Positions 22,501-33,308 of a stretch of 64,000 nucleotides of DNA are shown here, one piece after another. The stretch is from Entomortierella parvispora (lineage: Eukaryota > Mortierellomycota > Mortierellomycetes > Mortierellales > Mortierellaceae), in the NCBI GenBank assembly GCA_963573315.1, contig OY752147.1, positions 1,426,001-1,490,000 on the forward strand, read 5' to 3'. Within the stretch, counting starts at the first letter, position 1. The number at the start of each line of letters is the position of its first letter. The notes under the pieces are model-generated. The model searched no databases. It was not told the origin of the DNA and worked only from the letters and a program-made list of their open reading frames with translations. A program made the position numbers and the translations under genes.

Positions 22501-23354
22501 CTGGAGTGTGGCCCAAGTCTCGGCGAATGTGATGCGTCTCACTGGCCCAGTGCTCGCAGGGTAAGTGCACAAAGCGAAAATTCAAAAGAACAAAGAGAAG
22601 GTCAAAGCAGGAAAACAGAGTGCAATCCTCAAGAATTCGCTGAACGTTCCCCTGTTTTTTTCTGCGGAGAGAGCAAGAAGGGCGACTGGGCACACTGCAT
22701 GCATGACTGGTCGAATAGAAAAAACTGAGCAACGACGACTCTATCGGTGTCCGTGTCTGTCTCATTCCGAACATCTTGCTCTCTGCTCTCGTCTGATGCA
22801 TGCGCCTTGCCTGAGCTGGCGTTTCAAACGCGAGCCTGCATGATCGGCCAATGTCCGAGTAAACTGACATGTGTGAGATGAAATCGACATTCTCAGTTTG
22901 CTGATCTCCCTTTACTCTTTTATTGAATAATAGATTGCTTTGGTCCTTGACGGACAAATCACCGGTGTCAATCTCCACTATCGGAAGAGGGGAGCCAAGC
23001 TTTGTTGGAGGCAGCAACATAGGATCCACGCAGTCCACTTTCTCAGCACCCACTGGCACAATCATAGAGAAGATTGAATTTCAAGAGTCCCATGGACATT
23101 TCTGGGCCGTGGCCGCAAAGATCCTTCGCGGATCAACAAGTGTCTTCTATCTGGTTGGTGCAATCTGCATCGTGAACTTTGTCGCCAGTCAAATCTTGTA
23201 TCTTTCGACGCCTTCTCCTTCTTCCCACAAGGTTGGGGAGGCAGGCTCCTCAGAATCCCAGCAGCATCGTGAGCACGAGCTAGCGCCGCAAGCCCACGAT
23301 TATTTCTTACAGCCCGGATATTCTAGTGGCCTCAGTCAATCTCCTCAACAATAG
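19573..23354 (+). CDS. Major facilitator superfamily transporter (DHA1/ZIFL-like) with long disordered N-terminus
   Basis: Core exons end or start at 20653, 20729-21190, 21284-22266, 22412-22560 and 22934-23354, all frame-perfect. The N-terminus is a Ser/Pro-rich cytosolic tail. The first membrane helix starts near NVQVAMICLCLTGESFAQS, followed by YMVRDFHVGPDIWIGYYAGLL and the family-typical motif WGHLSDKYGRKT across intron 20654-20728. Later conserved parts are CTGLVPVSKCSIGEL, LGPLAGGSLA and VMRLTGPVLAGLLWS. Two long cytosolic insertions are present: an acidic one near 20890-21130 and one near 21460-21790. The frame stays open from 19573 to 20653, but I favour two extra introns, 20029-20129 and 20222-20324 (204 bp in total). 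They replace an odd hydrophobic and His/Arg stretch with Ser/Pro-rich sequence, giving 963 rather than 1031 residues. The substrate is unknown; relatives include plant zinc-induced facilitators and fungal drug:H+ antiporters. Confidence 0.88.
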
Positions 23355-23651
23355 CAACAGTCTCAACAACCGCGGCAGAGTCAGTTAGAAGCTGGCCATT
23401 GCGCTTGTTCAGTCCATCCCCCCATCCACCCCGGCACATGGAGGGACAAAGCAGAAAAAAGAAAAAAAAAATCATTAAAGAAGGGATCGACCAAAAGATG
23501 AGCTGTCTGGTTTTGGTTTTGGTTGGATTTTTTCCTTCTTTGACCTGCTGATCCAAACAAATGGTGGTCAAACGCCCTTCATTCAATACAATAGCTCACC
23601 GTTGATGCTTCATCAACATACACCTGTTGGGTATCTCTTGGGTCCTGTGCT

Positions 23652-23665
23652 GTACAGTACTGTAC
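23652..23665. repeat. Perfect 14-bp palindrome GTACAGTACTGTAC
   Basis: Self-complementary sequence about 300 bp past the MFS stop. Confidence 0.9.
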
Positions 23666-24261
23666 CACGATCAATAGGCAATATTACTTCTTTTTTTGTA
23701 GCAGTATGTGAGGATGTGGTTCGTTTTGCTTGCGGCTAAAATGCAACAAAGATCAGCACCGGGTGGCCTCCTTCTTCACAACAGGAGAGTCAAGAGGCTA
23801 GGAGACAAAGAGACAAGGGGTGGGGAGATAGAAGTGAAAACCTGTGTGTGCAAAAAAAAAAAAAAGTGGATTAATTTTGGATCATTTGATCATCAATAAC
23901 TCATTTCCACCCAAGTTCTTCAAAAGGCATGGTAGAGGGAGCTTGAAGAGGAAACAGTTGCTTTATCGGGCTTTAGCAGGAATATCCGGTCATTCACCTT
24001 GAGGATTAGCAATTGGAAAGGACGCCTTTTTTTTTTTTTCTATTGAGCGATTATTATCGATCGCGAAAGAGCAATTGTGTTTTGTTTCCGGAACAAAGGG
24101 GTGGGGCGGCTTCAATGTCTGCTTCACCGTCAGGGCACACTCTGCTCTCCTTTCCTACACCAATCCAAGGAATGAATCAATAATAGTTGAAAAGATCAAT
24201 ACAAAAATCCGCTTGGGCTGAGGGGAGGACAGCAAAGAAAACAAACACACAGAGTCAGCTT

Positions 24262-24283
24262 CCCCCCCCCCCCCCCCCCCCCC
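24262..24283 (+). repeat. C22 homopolymer (G22 on the minus strand)
   Basis: An uninterrupted run of 22 C. It has strong G-quadruplex/i-motif potential. The exact length may be affected by sequencing. Confidence 0.85.
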
Positions 24284-25551
24284 GTTTCAATCCTTCAACG
24301 CCTCCTTGTTCTTTCCACTCCTCCCTCAACAACTTTTGCGGATCAAAATACTGGTAATGAGTGTCCATGTACCGGGATGTGGTGCACATTCACAAGAGTC
24401 TCTCTCATTGTGCAATGCCTTCAATATGAGATGAGTGAAGCGCCCCGGAGAGAGGGTGGGGGAATGGCAATGGGAACTGAAAATATTTTCTCTGTCTCCC
24501 TCAGTCTTTTTTTTTCAACGGCAGCCGAAAGCGTGACGGACGGAGGCCAAGGATCTGGGTTCCTATTTCGTTGTTTGTTAGTTGCTTCATAAGCAGCCGC
24601 CGTTCAAGTCAGCGCGTCCGCACAAACAATAAATGAGAGCTGAAGGAGAGCAACGAGTGTTCTTTGGTCGTGGGGTTTTCTAACACCCGTTGGCGCTGAG
24701 GATCCCATATTTCTTCTTAACAAACGACAGGAGTGTCGTAGGAGGTGCATAGGTTTATCAGAGCTTCATTGTAAACCAATGTTCGCTGTACTCTCATTCG
24801 TTCCCGCGAAAAGATGATAAAGGACAGCTCCAATTTTTATTTTACGATCTAGCCTATTTCTATGATGTTCCTCAAGGTGTCGCGCCCAATGGGACGAGCT
24901 TTTCCTCCCCTTTTCAGTCCTCATCGCTTTGTCGTTCTCCCGCCTGCACAAAGCAGTACAAGTGCACCGAGAGTGGGGTCGTACAAAAAAGCGATACACA
25001 AGCGCTGGTCGAGTTCTTCCTCACTTGGTCAGTTTTTTTGGTTTTCAATTGAAGGGCTTTCATGACCCAGTGGACAAACCAATGTTTTGAACAGAAGAAG
25101 ATCAGATCTTACAGAAAATGACTACAATATCATCCCTCCACGTTCCTTCTTGCCCCAAGTCCGACCACCAGACCTGTGCGATGTTTTCCTTGGTTCTGCA
25201 TGGATGGGATGCTCAAACGAAAAAGAAAAAAAACAAAAAAAAAACAGTTGTTCTCCTTTCTTCTTTCGAACTAGACTGAGTAGGGGAAGGGGAAAGGGAC
25301 CAACCCCCACCACTGTACCCATCGATCCTTTTGTTAGTCTGCTATGAACAATTGTTGCACCAATGACCGCCTGTCATTTTCCTGTTTTTTTGTTGATTTG
25401 TTGTTGTAGTTTTGCTATTTTCTTTTTTGGAGGATCCTTTCAAGGTAGAGTTCTCTGTGCGTTGTGCATCGAACGACCAATAATGATCGGCAAGTCGTTC
25501 AATTGAGTTACCAATGTTCAATTGAAGAAACCTTTCGTTTCACATTCGGGA

Positions 25552-25565
25552 GAAAGCTAGCTTTC
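25552..25565. repeat. Perfect 14-bp palindrome GAAAGCTAGCTTTC
   Basis: Self-complementary sequence near several TTCAATTGA motifs (25037, 25497, 25519) inside the gene-sparse region. Confidence 0.9.
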
Positions 25566-28500
25566 ATGGAGTACAAAATTGCACACTTGCTGAATTGAAG
25601 GACTTTCTCTTCGTCTTTCTCTTTTGTCTCGAACGAAACCTTTCAATCCGGACACAGTGCGCATACCGTATCCAGATTGCGGGGAGGAAAGGACGGGCGT
25701 GGATGATCAGGGGCCCGACAATTGCCCGGGTCAATTCTTATGAGAGAGGAATACAACTGATACCTTTGTCCCCATCGACATCTCGGAGGGAAAAAAAGAG
25801 AGTATGTACCATAACTCTCAGAGTGTATTTTTATCTCCATCTTGCCCCAGTGACAAAGAAGAGGGAAAAAAGCGAGGCAAGCAATAATGACCTAACTCGA
25901 AACCGGGGTATCCATCAAAATTTCTCGCATTTTTTATTTTTTTTATTTTTGAAAGGGCGCCTCCTCAGCCGCAGGGAGCTACCAAGTCCCCACTTGGAGC
26001 TCGGAGTCCTGAAGCGAAAAACGTGCTCAGAGAGCAGAAGAGCTGCGCACAAAAAAAAAAAACGTCCAATGAGGAAATGATGACCTTATTGGCCAGTCGG
26101 ACACAAGGCCTAGAACAGGGGATTTTAATCTCATATATTCCCCTGAATAATTTTTTATACCATATTTTTTTCTATGCCAGTCGTTAAGAGGCTAAAAAAA
26201 AATTAAGATTTTGGGCTGACAGCACGTCAAACCGGTTGGGACACAGAAAAGTGACATTCTCGCCAATTAGCTTTGTTGAGGCTCTCCACCTCTTACTCAA
26301 TCGCGGCAAACCCGATGAACGTAATTTTGAAGCAACGGTCAAATCAAAGCGCTCTTTAGACTACATACCACCGATTACATACATCCCCCACCAGCGCTGG
26401 TCTCATGAGAAAAGGAAATGAAAACCATGGACAGAAAGGAACATTTCCACAAAGCGGAGTCGAGGAAGAGGCGCAATTCTTATCAAAGCTGCTACAGTAG
26501 TACCACTCAGCAGTGCAGGCGGCGCTAAACTTCACTTCCTCTGGTTCAATATCTGAGACAAGCCAGAGGAGGAAGAGGACAAAAAGTCCAGCATGGAAGC
26601 GTCCTGAATTTCTTTTGCTCACCCCTCGGAGGATGAGTGCCATCGTGCCTCTCTCTCGGGACAGCCCATCCCAGATCGCTACATTTTCTGACAGTTTGGA
26701 CATTCTTGTCCAACAGAACAAATCCATATTTGATCGCTTCTCAGTGTCCGCTTGATCGGGGCTCCCACATCGATCTTGACTGCAGTGGATGCTTCTTTTT
26801 TCTGTCTTCCTTCGCAAGTACATTTTCATTTCGTGCATGTTTGGGTTTCGTGACCCTGGGACTGAAAGTTTCTCGGATATCATTACGATATTGAAAGTTG
26901 GATCATGATTCCTCCCCCCCAAAAGTAAAACTTTGTGAAGGCCTGGATCGTCCGGAATCTGGTTCGTGGTGCTCATTTGACAATTTCTTTCAGGTGTGCC
27001 ATGCTCATGTGGTCCCCCTTACCTCCCCTTCTCCTCAGAGACTGTGCGCACTCCCTTGTCGTGGTTTGGAGCCGATCGGTTCTTCAGCAGTTTAACCCAG
27101 GGCTCAGCCGCAGTTAAATGGTTGGTTCGATTGCCCATTATAGAAGCGCAAATGTGAATGCTCACACGAGGAGAAGACTCAAGACCTGTTCTCCCTAGCC
27201 TGAAAAACTTCAACCAGTCTCAGTTGGCCTAAGTTGGCATTGCTTTTGATTTTGAAGACTGAATAGAAAGTGAAAAGATTCAGAGTACATCGACAATGTT
27301 GGGGTCATTCCCAAGATAAGAGAGATAATCTGAAGTGTGCCTGGAACAGCAGGGCACCCAGAAGATGATCCAAGACAGAGTCCTATTGTCGGGGATTCCA
27401 CGTTATAGGCTACAGCTCCGTCGCGTTTGACAAGTGTCACTTGGACAAGACAAGAGGCACGTTAGCGAGAAACCGAAACAAAGACCATAGCAGCAACGCT
27501 AATGACCTGTAGGGTCTCTTTGTGATCGCCTGCAAGGTACTCTCAGACCAGGGGAGTAGACCAATATTATTTTTCTTTCTCCACCTCTTGGTTCTCTTTT
27601 TTATTGCTGCGATGTCGATCCTCACTCGCGGCAAACTCTAAACAAGGGCCATGGCCACAGTTTTTTTTGCACGTTTTTTTTCTCTATTTTTTTGTCTTAG
27701 ACCTCTTTTGCTCTTGCTCTCCTTTTTCTTTTTTGCAATCCTGTTCTCTCTCCTCTCTTTCGGTTCATTAATGGATTTTCCCTCTTTCTTTTGGAGCATG
27801 TCTGTGTGACAAACAGAAAGGCGGATTGAAACGTTCATCGTCTATTCACCCATGTCCTCTTGTTACTAGGGCCAAACTCCTTTTTTTCTTTTCAGAAAGA
27901 GTATGTATTAAAGAAAGAATACCAGGGGAATGAGGAGAGGAAAATGGAAGTCTATCCAATGGGCTTTCGTTTGTCGCGAAGTCGCGGATCTGGACCTTGC
28001 TTGTAGACTATGTATACTCTGAACAAGGGGATCTACCTACTGCGTCCCTTTCTCCTACCTCCACTTCCCGGTGAAGAGAAAATGCTCGTTTGCCGATCCA
28101 GGACAAAACAATATCAGGCAAGTGAAGAAGTCGAGAAGTGGAGAAGTGGAGAAGTGGACATCTGGAGAAGCGGAGAACTGAGAGTTCCGATGCTTTCTGG
28201 TCGCGACACTGAAGTTCTAATTCGGAATCGTTAAATTTCTTGTACATGCCTCTGAGGGCGTCGTCAATTGAGAGGAAGATCGTCCTAAGGGCACAGTAGA
28301 CTACTTGAGGATAAACGGCCGTGAGATCGGCAAGAGGTCGGGTGAGACAGTGATGAGAGAATGTTTGTGTGTGCGTGCGTGTTTGTGTGCGGGTTGGGTT
28401 GGAGGAGCACCTCGAGGCAAGAGAGAGAGAAAGGGAGAGTGTGTGATGAGTGAAAATGAGAAGGCTATTCCAACCAGCAGGGGAGGGGGGGGATTCAATC

Positions 28501-29310
28501 GAGTTGCGGCTATTGTAACAAAGTCTTCCTCTGCCTAGTCGCACCAATAATTTGCATGGATCTGCTCGTCCAAAGAGTTGTTGATTTGTTTGCATTTTGT
28601 CCTTGATCTCCCATGCATTGGATCTTCGATCGCCCAACCTCGAGTGCCCAAAAAAAAAAAAAAAAGCTCCTTTCCATCGAATCATCGACGGCGATTATTC
28701 CAAAGACGTCCCTCCCCATCCCCGCCCTGTCCGCCCACTCGCCTCATGCATCTGGCCTTCCACTTGAAAGGTCCACAAATGCAAATAAAAAAGAATGAGC
28801 ACACGTTCGAAAGGAAGAAAGTAGACGTCGCACCAAAACAAACAAATAATAGTTGCAGAATTGCGGATTCCATTCAATTGTCGATTCAACAACTTTCTCA
28901 ACCGGGAGCAGTGGACGACCAACGAAGGGGATAAGAGTCACGAGAAGCCAAGGACGAAAGGAGAGAGCGAAGGAGAGCCAATGAAGGATAACCCTAACTA
29001 TAAACTTTGCCGTTGAATTCTTTCGTCCATTGAAGAAGAAGAAGAGATCCTCCTCGATCCTGAACGACCGATCGTCCAAGAATGCAATATGGACAGAGGA
29101 TGATTTTAATTAGAGAGAAGGCGAAGAAGAGTTACAGAAAGTCCTTTTGTTCGTTTATACTCTGCAGGGATCTTCCCCCACAACCCCGCAATCCCTCAAT
29201 TCCTAACTGTTGATTCATCAATGCAAAGGGATTAAAGTATCGATCGAATTGTACGCATCGGGTCGATTGAAGGGGACGGATCTCTGGAGAATGGAAGGGG
29301 CCATTCGGTC

Positions 29311-29387
29311 GTCCAGTCATTCAGTGGGTCATCCAGTCATCCAATCATCCAGTCATCCAATCATCCAGTCATCCATTCATCCAGTCA
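29311..29387 (+). repeat. ATCCAGTC/ATCCAATC tandem array
   Basis: About eight degenerate 8-bp units in tandem, all in noncoding sequence. Confidence 0.85.
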
Positions 29388-30051
29388 ATCAACTCGGACC
29401 AGACAAACAGACCGGGCACTCTCCCACGCTCACTCTCCTTCACCCTTATACTTCTCCTACAGTGTGCGTGCCAAATGGGCAGAGAAACATGACTGGGAGA
29501 GACAGAGCAGAAGGGATGAGTGAAGGAGAAAAGAATGAAAGGAAAAGACAACTCGCTGAGACATTTTGCCCTGAATGACTGTGGACAGTGTGAAGTGATA
29601 GACATGTCGATCCTTTTTTTTTTTTTTTTTTCCTGATTTCTTTTATTTTATTTTTTTTGCACGTCCGAAGAGAATAAGGTATTTGACACCTCACAGCAAG
29701 ACACCGAGACCGAGACCGACCTCGAGTCGAACGGCGTGTAATTTGGCTCGGATTGATTGTAGCGTCCAGTCCCCAGCACGCCCATTGGCCAGGCTGGGGG
29801 GCGAGAGATTGGCGTCTGCCAGTGTGTGCGGTGCGTGGGGAGAGGGATCGCTTCAGAGGTCAGGGTCAGGGACAGTCTCGTTCCTGCCTGTTTGTCCGGC
29901 TCTCTGATCTCTCTGATGTGTTGTCCGCTTGTCAGTCTTGTCAGTCTTGTCAGTCTTGGCGATCTTGTCCGTCTTCCTCTTCACTCAGCCACGCCAGACG
30001 GGCACAGTCTATACTCACCTTGGCAAAAGGAGATCTCTGTGCGTGTGTGTT

Positions 30052-30056
<5 letters not shown>

Positions 30057-30093
<37 letters not shown>
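30057..30093 (+). repeat. (GT)18 microsatellite
   Basis: A pure GT run flanked by degenerate GT/TTTG sequence on both sides (30041-30115). Confidence 0.9.
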
Positions 30094-30097
<4 letters not shown>

Positions 30098-31000
30098 TGT
30101 GTGTTTGTGTGTGTCTGCGATGGAGACAGAACGAGAAAAGGTGGAGCACGGCAGGCCAAGGCACCGTCCGTCCGTCGCCGTTCTTTCCTGTTTCCCACTT
30201 GTCTTTTAATTCTCTTCCCCTCTTTCTTCAGTCGCCTCTTACCTCTTCCTTTCCCTTTTCCCTTCCTTTTCCTTTCTGCTCTCTTCCTTCCTTCCTTCTT
30301 TCTTTTCTTCTTCTCCTTCTTCCCACCTCCATCCATAGCCATCCTCCCATCCACCTACTCTTCTGTCACTCCGCCAACCCCCAACCCCGCATCATCATCC
30401 GTACGCCACACTCTTTTCTTTCACCCCCCTTCTCTCCAAACGTCCTCCTTTTACTGACGTACTCCAAACAAGTCGGCCACACGTTCTCTCCTCCGTTCCC
30501 TCCATCCTCTTCCTCCTATTTGTCCTATTTGTCCCTCTCTCACTCACAGTCTGTCCCTGAGCGCTAGCCCGATCCAGTTCAATCTGCAACACAATTACAA
30601 CACAAACAACAACACACCACAACCCACAAACCATCCCATCTCACTGCAGCTTCTACCTCTGAACCCCTGTTGTGCATCCTACCCTTTCTGCTCTTTGTTT
30701 CTCGCCCACCACTTCCCCAGATTCTTCTCCCTCCTTTCCTCTTTATATCCAGTCGAGCACTCTTGAATTCTTCCTCATTGCACGCCCTGTCTGAAATCAA
30801 GGCAACTTCTCTCGATCGCAACTTTGTTCACCAGTCAGCATGTCCTTTGGACTGTAACTCTTCAACAGAGCCTCAACAACAACAGCCAGCAAACAGCGCA
30901 AAGCCAGCCTAGAGCACTCCTCCCCTCCTCTCTCTTTCTCTCTCTATCTCTGTCTCTCTCTTTCGCAAAGTTTTCATCGACACTCTCGTTAGGCAGTCTC

Positions 31001-33308
31001 CCTTTTGCACACACAACCACACGCACTCGTACTCTTTATCTATCCAAGGATTGCTTGTCTCGCTGCTATATTTTCGAGTGAGCAAACCAGGACCGAACAG
31101 GACAGTACACAGGAAGGACGATCGATCGACTTGGGTTTAGCCCCTTCCCTTGCTGACAAGAGACGACGGACAGCCTGAGAGATATCAATAGCAGTATCAA
31201 CACAACAACAACAAACAACAACAACACCCAACGTGTAAGTCCATGCACGAAGCTCATTTTTTTTTTCTTCACCTCTGCCCTCTTAAAAAACCCCCTCCTG
31301 CTCCTCCTACCCCTCCTCCCTCCCTCCGCACTCTTCGTCTTCCTGTCGTCTCTCCTTTCCCGTCTGTCTCCTCTCAGTCCAGACCGGACCCTTTTTCGGG
31401 TATCTTTGTCAGTCTCTTTTTGCCCCTCCACTATTGATCGAGCCTATTTCGATTCAATTGAGTGCGAGTGTTGTCTTTGCCACGACTGCAGCAGCGTTGC
31501 AATCGCGAGTCAATCAGTCGATCACTTTTTTAAATTATTCATTGTCCAATCCCACACGGAAATCCAATCCAATCCAATCACATGTCCACTGGGCAACCTT
31601 CGTCTCCCTTTCCCACTGTGCCCCTGTCTCCGCCCCATCCTGCCGACCGTCGTCTGCTCGTTGCTCGTCTGTGGTCGATCTTCCTCCAGTGATCTCCGCT
31701 GCAGTGCAATCTAGACCCGGGAGATCGATTTCTATCGCAGATCGCCTTAATTCTATTCTTCTATTCTATCCCATTCATTCCTTGCTCTCTCGATCCTACC
31801 TACTGTCTTCCCTGTTTTTTTATTTTATTTGTTACAGTCACGACGGGCTGGATGTGGTCAGCGCTGCTCCAGTCTGACCCGACGATGTACAACGGTGCTA
31901 GAGCAGAGCAAGGGTGACGAAAGGGGGAGTGGATCACATATTGTCGTATTGTCGCAGAAGAGCAAAGACAGGTTCAGAGAAAAAGGGAGCCAGTCAGCTT
32001 GTCCGATTCGGATCGGGCAGCGGTGTGTGTGGGGTTGGGGGAAACACAAAGAGTGGATCGCCATTACAAACCTCGTTTTAATTTGTATTTTTTTAGTCCA
32101 AAATTCCCATCACATTTGTCGGTCACCCTCTTCCCTTCACACCCTCACCCATCGTTTCAACAAGGACTCACCATGCATAGCCCCTTCAACTACATGGATA
32201 ACTGATCCAGTTACCTTCCCGCTGTCGTCATCATTATCATAATCTTCTTCTTCGGCGCCAACCGCGCCGCCGTCGTCTCTCCCCTTCTCCTTGTGTTCCT
32301 TTCCCCTCGGTGTGTCGACCGACGTCTGTCAGACGCGCTTCAACAAAGCACCCCCTTCCAAAGCTTTCAAAACAGCGCATCCATTTCGATTCAGCTCAAT
32401 ACGGTCTTTTTGGTCGTGCTGGATGTCCTTTCTGCCCTTTCTGTCCTTTCTGTTCGCCCTATCAGATTTTCTCGGCCGATCTCTTCTTCCTTCGTCTCCT
32501 TGATAACCTCCTGCTGCCCATCAAAAAGAAAACTCCTTTCTTCCTCGTCTCGCGTTTACGCATCTTTTCGTTCATCTGTTGTGTCGGCACTGCCACCATT
32601 CGTGGCTTTCCGGTTTCTTTTCTTGTCCTTGAACCCTTGTGGTCATAAGCAGCTTGACCACATACAAGGAAGAGTGCAGCGGCACAGCCTTGTGTCACTC
32701 CTTGATACCACCTTGCTGCAGTTTATGGGTTTCTCTTTTTCAAAAGATCCTTCCTGCCTCTTGCTCCATCCCCTTCTTCCTTCTCCGTCGCTAATGGCCG
32801 ATGCCTGCAGCTCTACCCCTTCTAGCACAATTGCTCTCCAAACCCCTTTCTTCGCACCGCGTCCTTAGGCCTCGAGGCTAACTCTGAGCGATCTTTGTCG
32901 TTTCTCCTTGTTTCTAGATCTTGGATTCGGCAGATCCGCTCTTTTTCATTTACGCTCGATCGAAAAAATAAGACAGGGTGGTTGAATCTGACTTCAAACA
33001 ACAAAGAAAGCAGGGACGATCACAGCAATCCTTCGAACTCTTCCTCGTCCACTGCACTCCTCCAACTGAACCAAAAGCAGCGCAATATCACAGTTGCCAA
33101 TCAGATTCAGGGACACCAGGCATCAAAACGGGATACAAGGGACCTCTCTCTTTAACACGGGGGCATCGCAATAGCAAACGCGACAAGAACCAAGGGACCA
33201 GACCTTTGGTGCAGTAAGAGCAACCTTGCAAGGCGGACAACGGACACAACAACACACTCTGCACCCCACAGTCATATCCTTGCCGGTTATTACGAGAGGT
33301 AGCCAGCC
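31001..33308 (+). promoter_or_regulatory. Probable long 5' leader of the C2H2 gene with a leader intron
   Basis: No coding potential is convincing. A consensus donor (ACGT|GTAAGT at 31235) and a strong acceptor (TTTTATTTGTTACAG ending at 31837) would define a 603-bp intron. Upstream of the donor the sequence is CAACAA-rich, typical of unstructured leaders. Downstream there are short upstream ORFs, for example MYNGARAEQG at about 31885. The sequence then runs to the ATG at 33309 without a better start. The mapping is inferred. Confidence 0.4.

Larger units (their letters stand above)
23355..31000. other. Gene-sparse region of about 7.6 kb
   Basis: No protein-coding gene, tRNA or rRNA is convincing on either strand. 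Open frames are short, rich in Ser/Phe/Arg and lack splice-linked partners. The region is rich in T-runs, A-runs and simple repeats (C22, GT, ATCCAGTC, GAGAAGTG near 28130-28165, CTTGTCAGT near 29931-29960). It has two perfect 14-bp palindromes. From about 30.2 kb it becomes strongly pyrimidine-rich, which may mark the transcription start zone of the downstream zinc-finger gene. Confidence 0.6.

Noticed and set aside
26356-26976. 206-codon minus-strand open frame in the gene desert
   Set aside because: No recognisable motif, no flanking splice-compatible exons, and competing frames on the other strand. It could be checked by RNA-seq, but I see no positive support.
27110-27150. tRNA-like GGTTCGATTGCC sequence in the desert
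   Set aside because: Resembles a B box, but no A box, acceptor stem or anticodon stem can be paired.
29929-30567. 212-codon frame across the GT repeat
   Set aside because: Translates the (GT)n and CT-rich DNA into Cys/Val and Ser/Pro runs; a low-complexity artefact.
32293-32868. 191-codon open frame in the zinc-finger leader
   Set aside because: Composition is Ser/Phe/Leu from pyrimidine-rich DNA, and it lies in the probable 5' leader; no domain.
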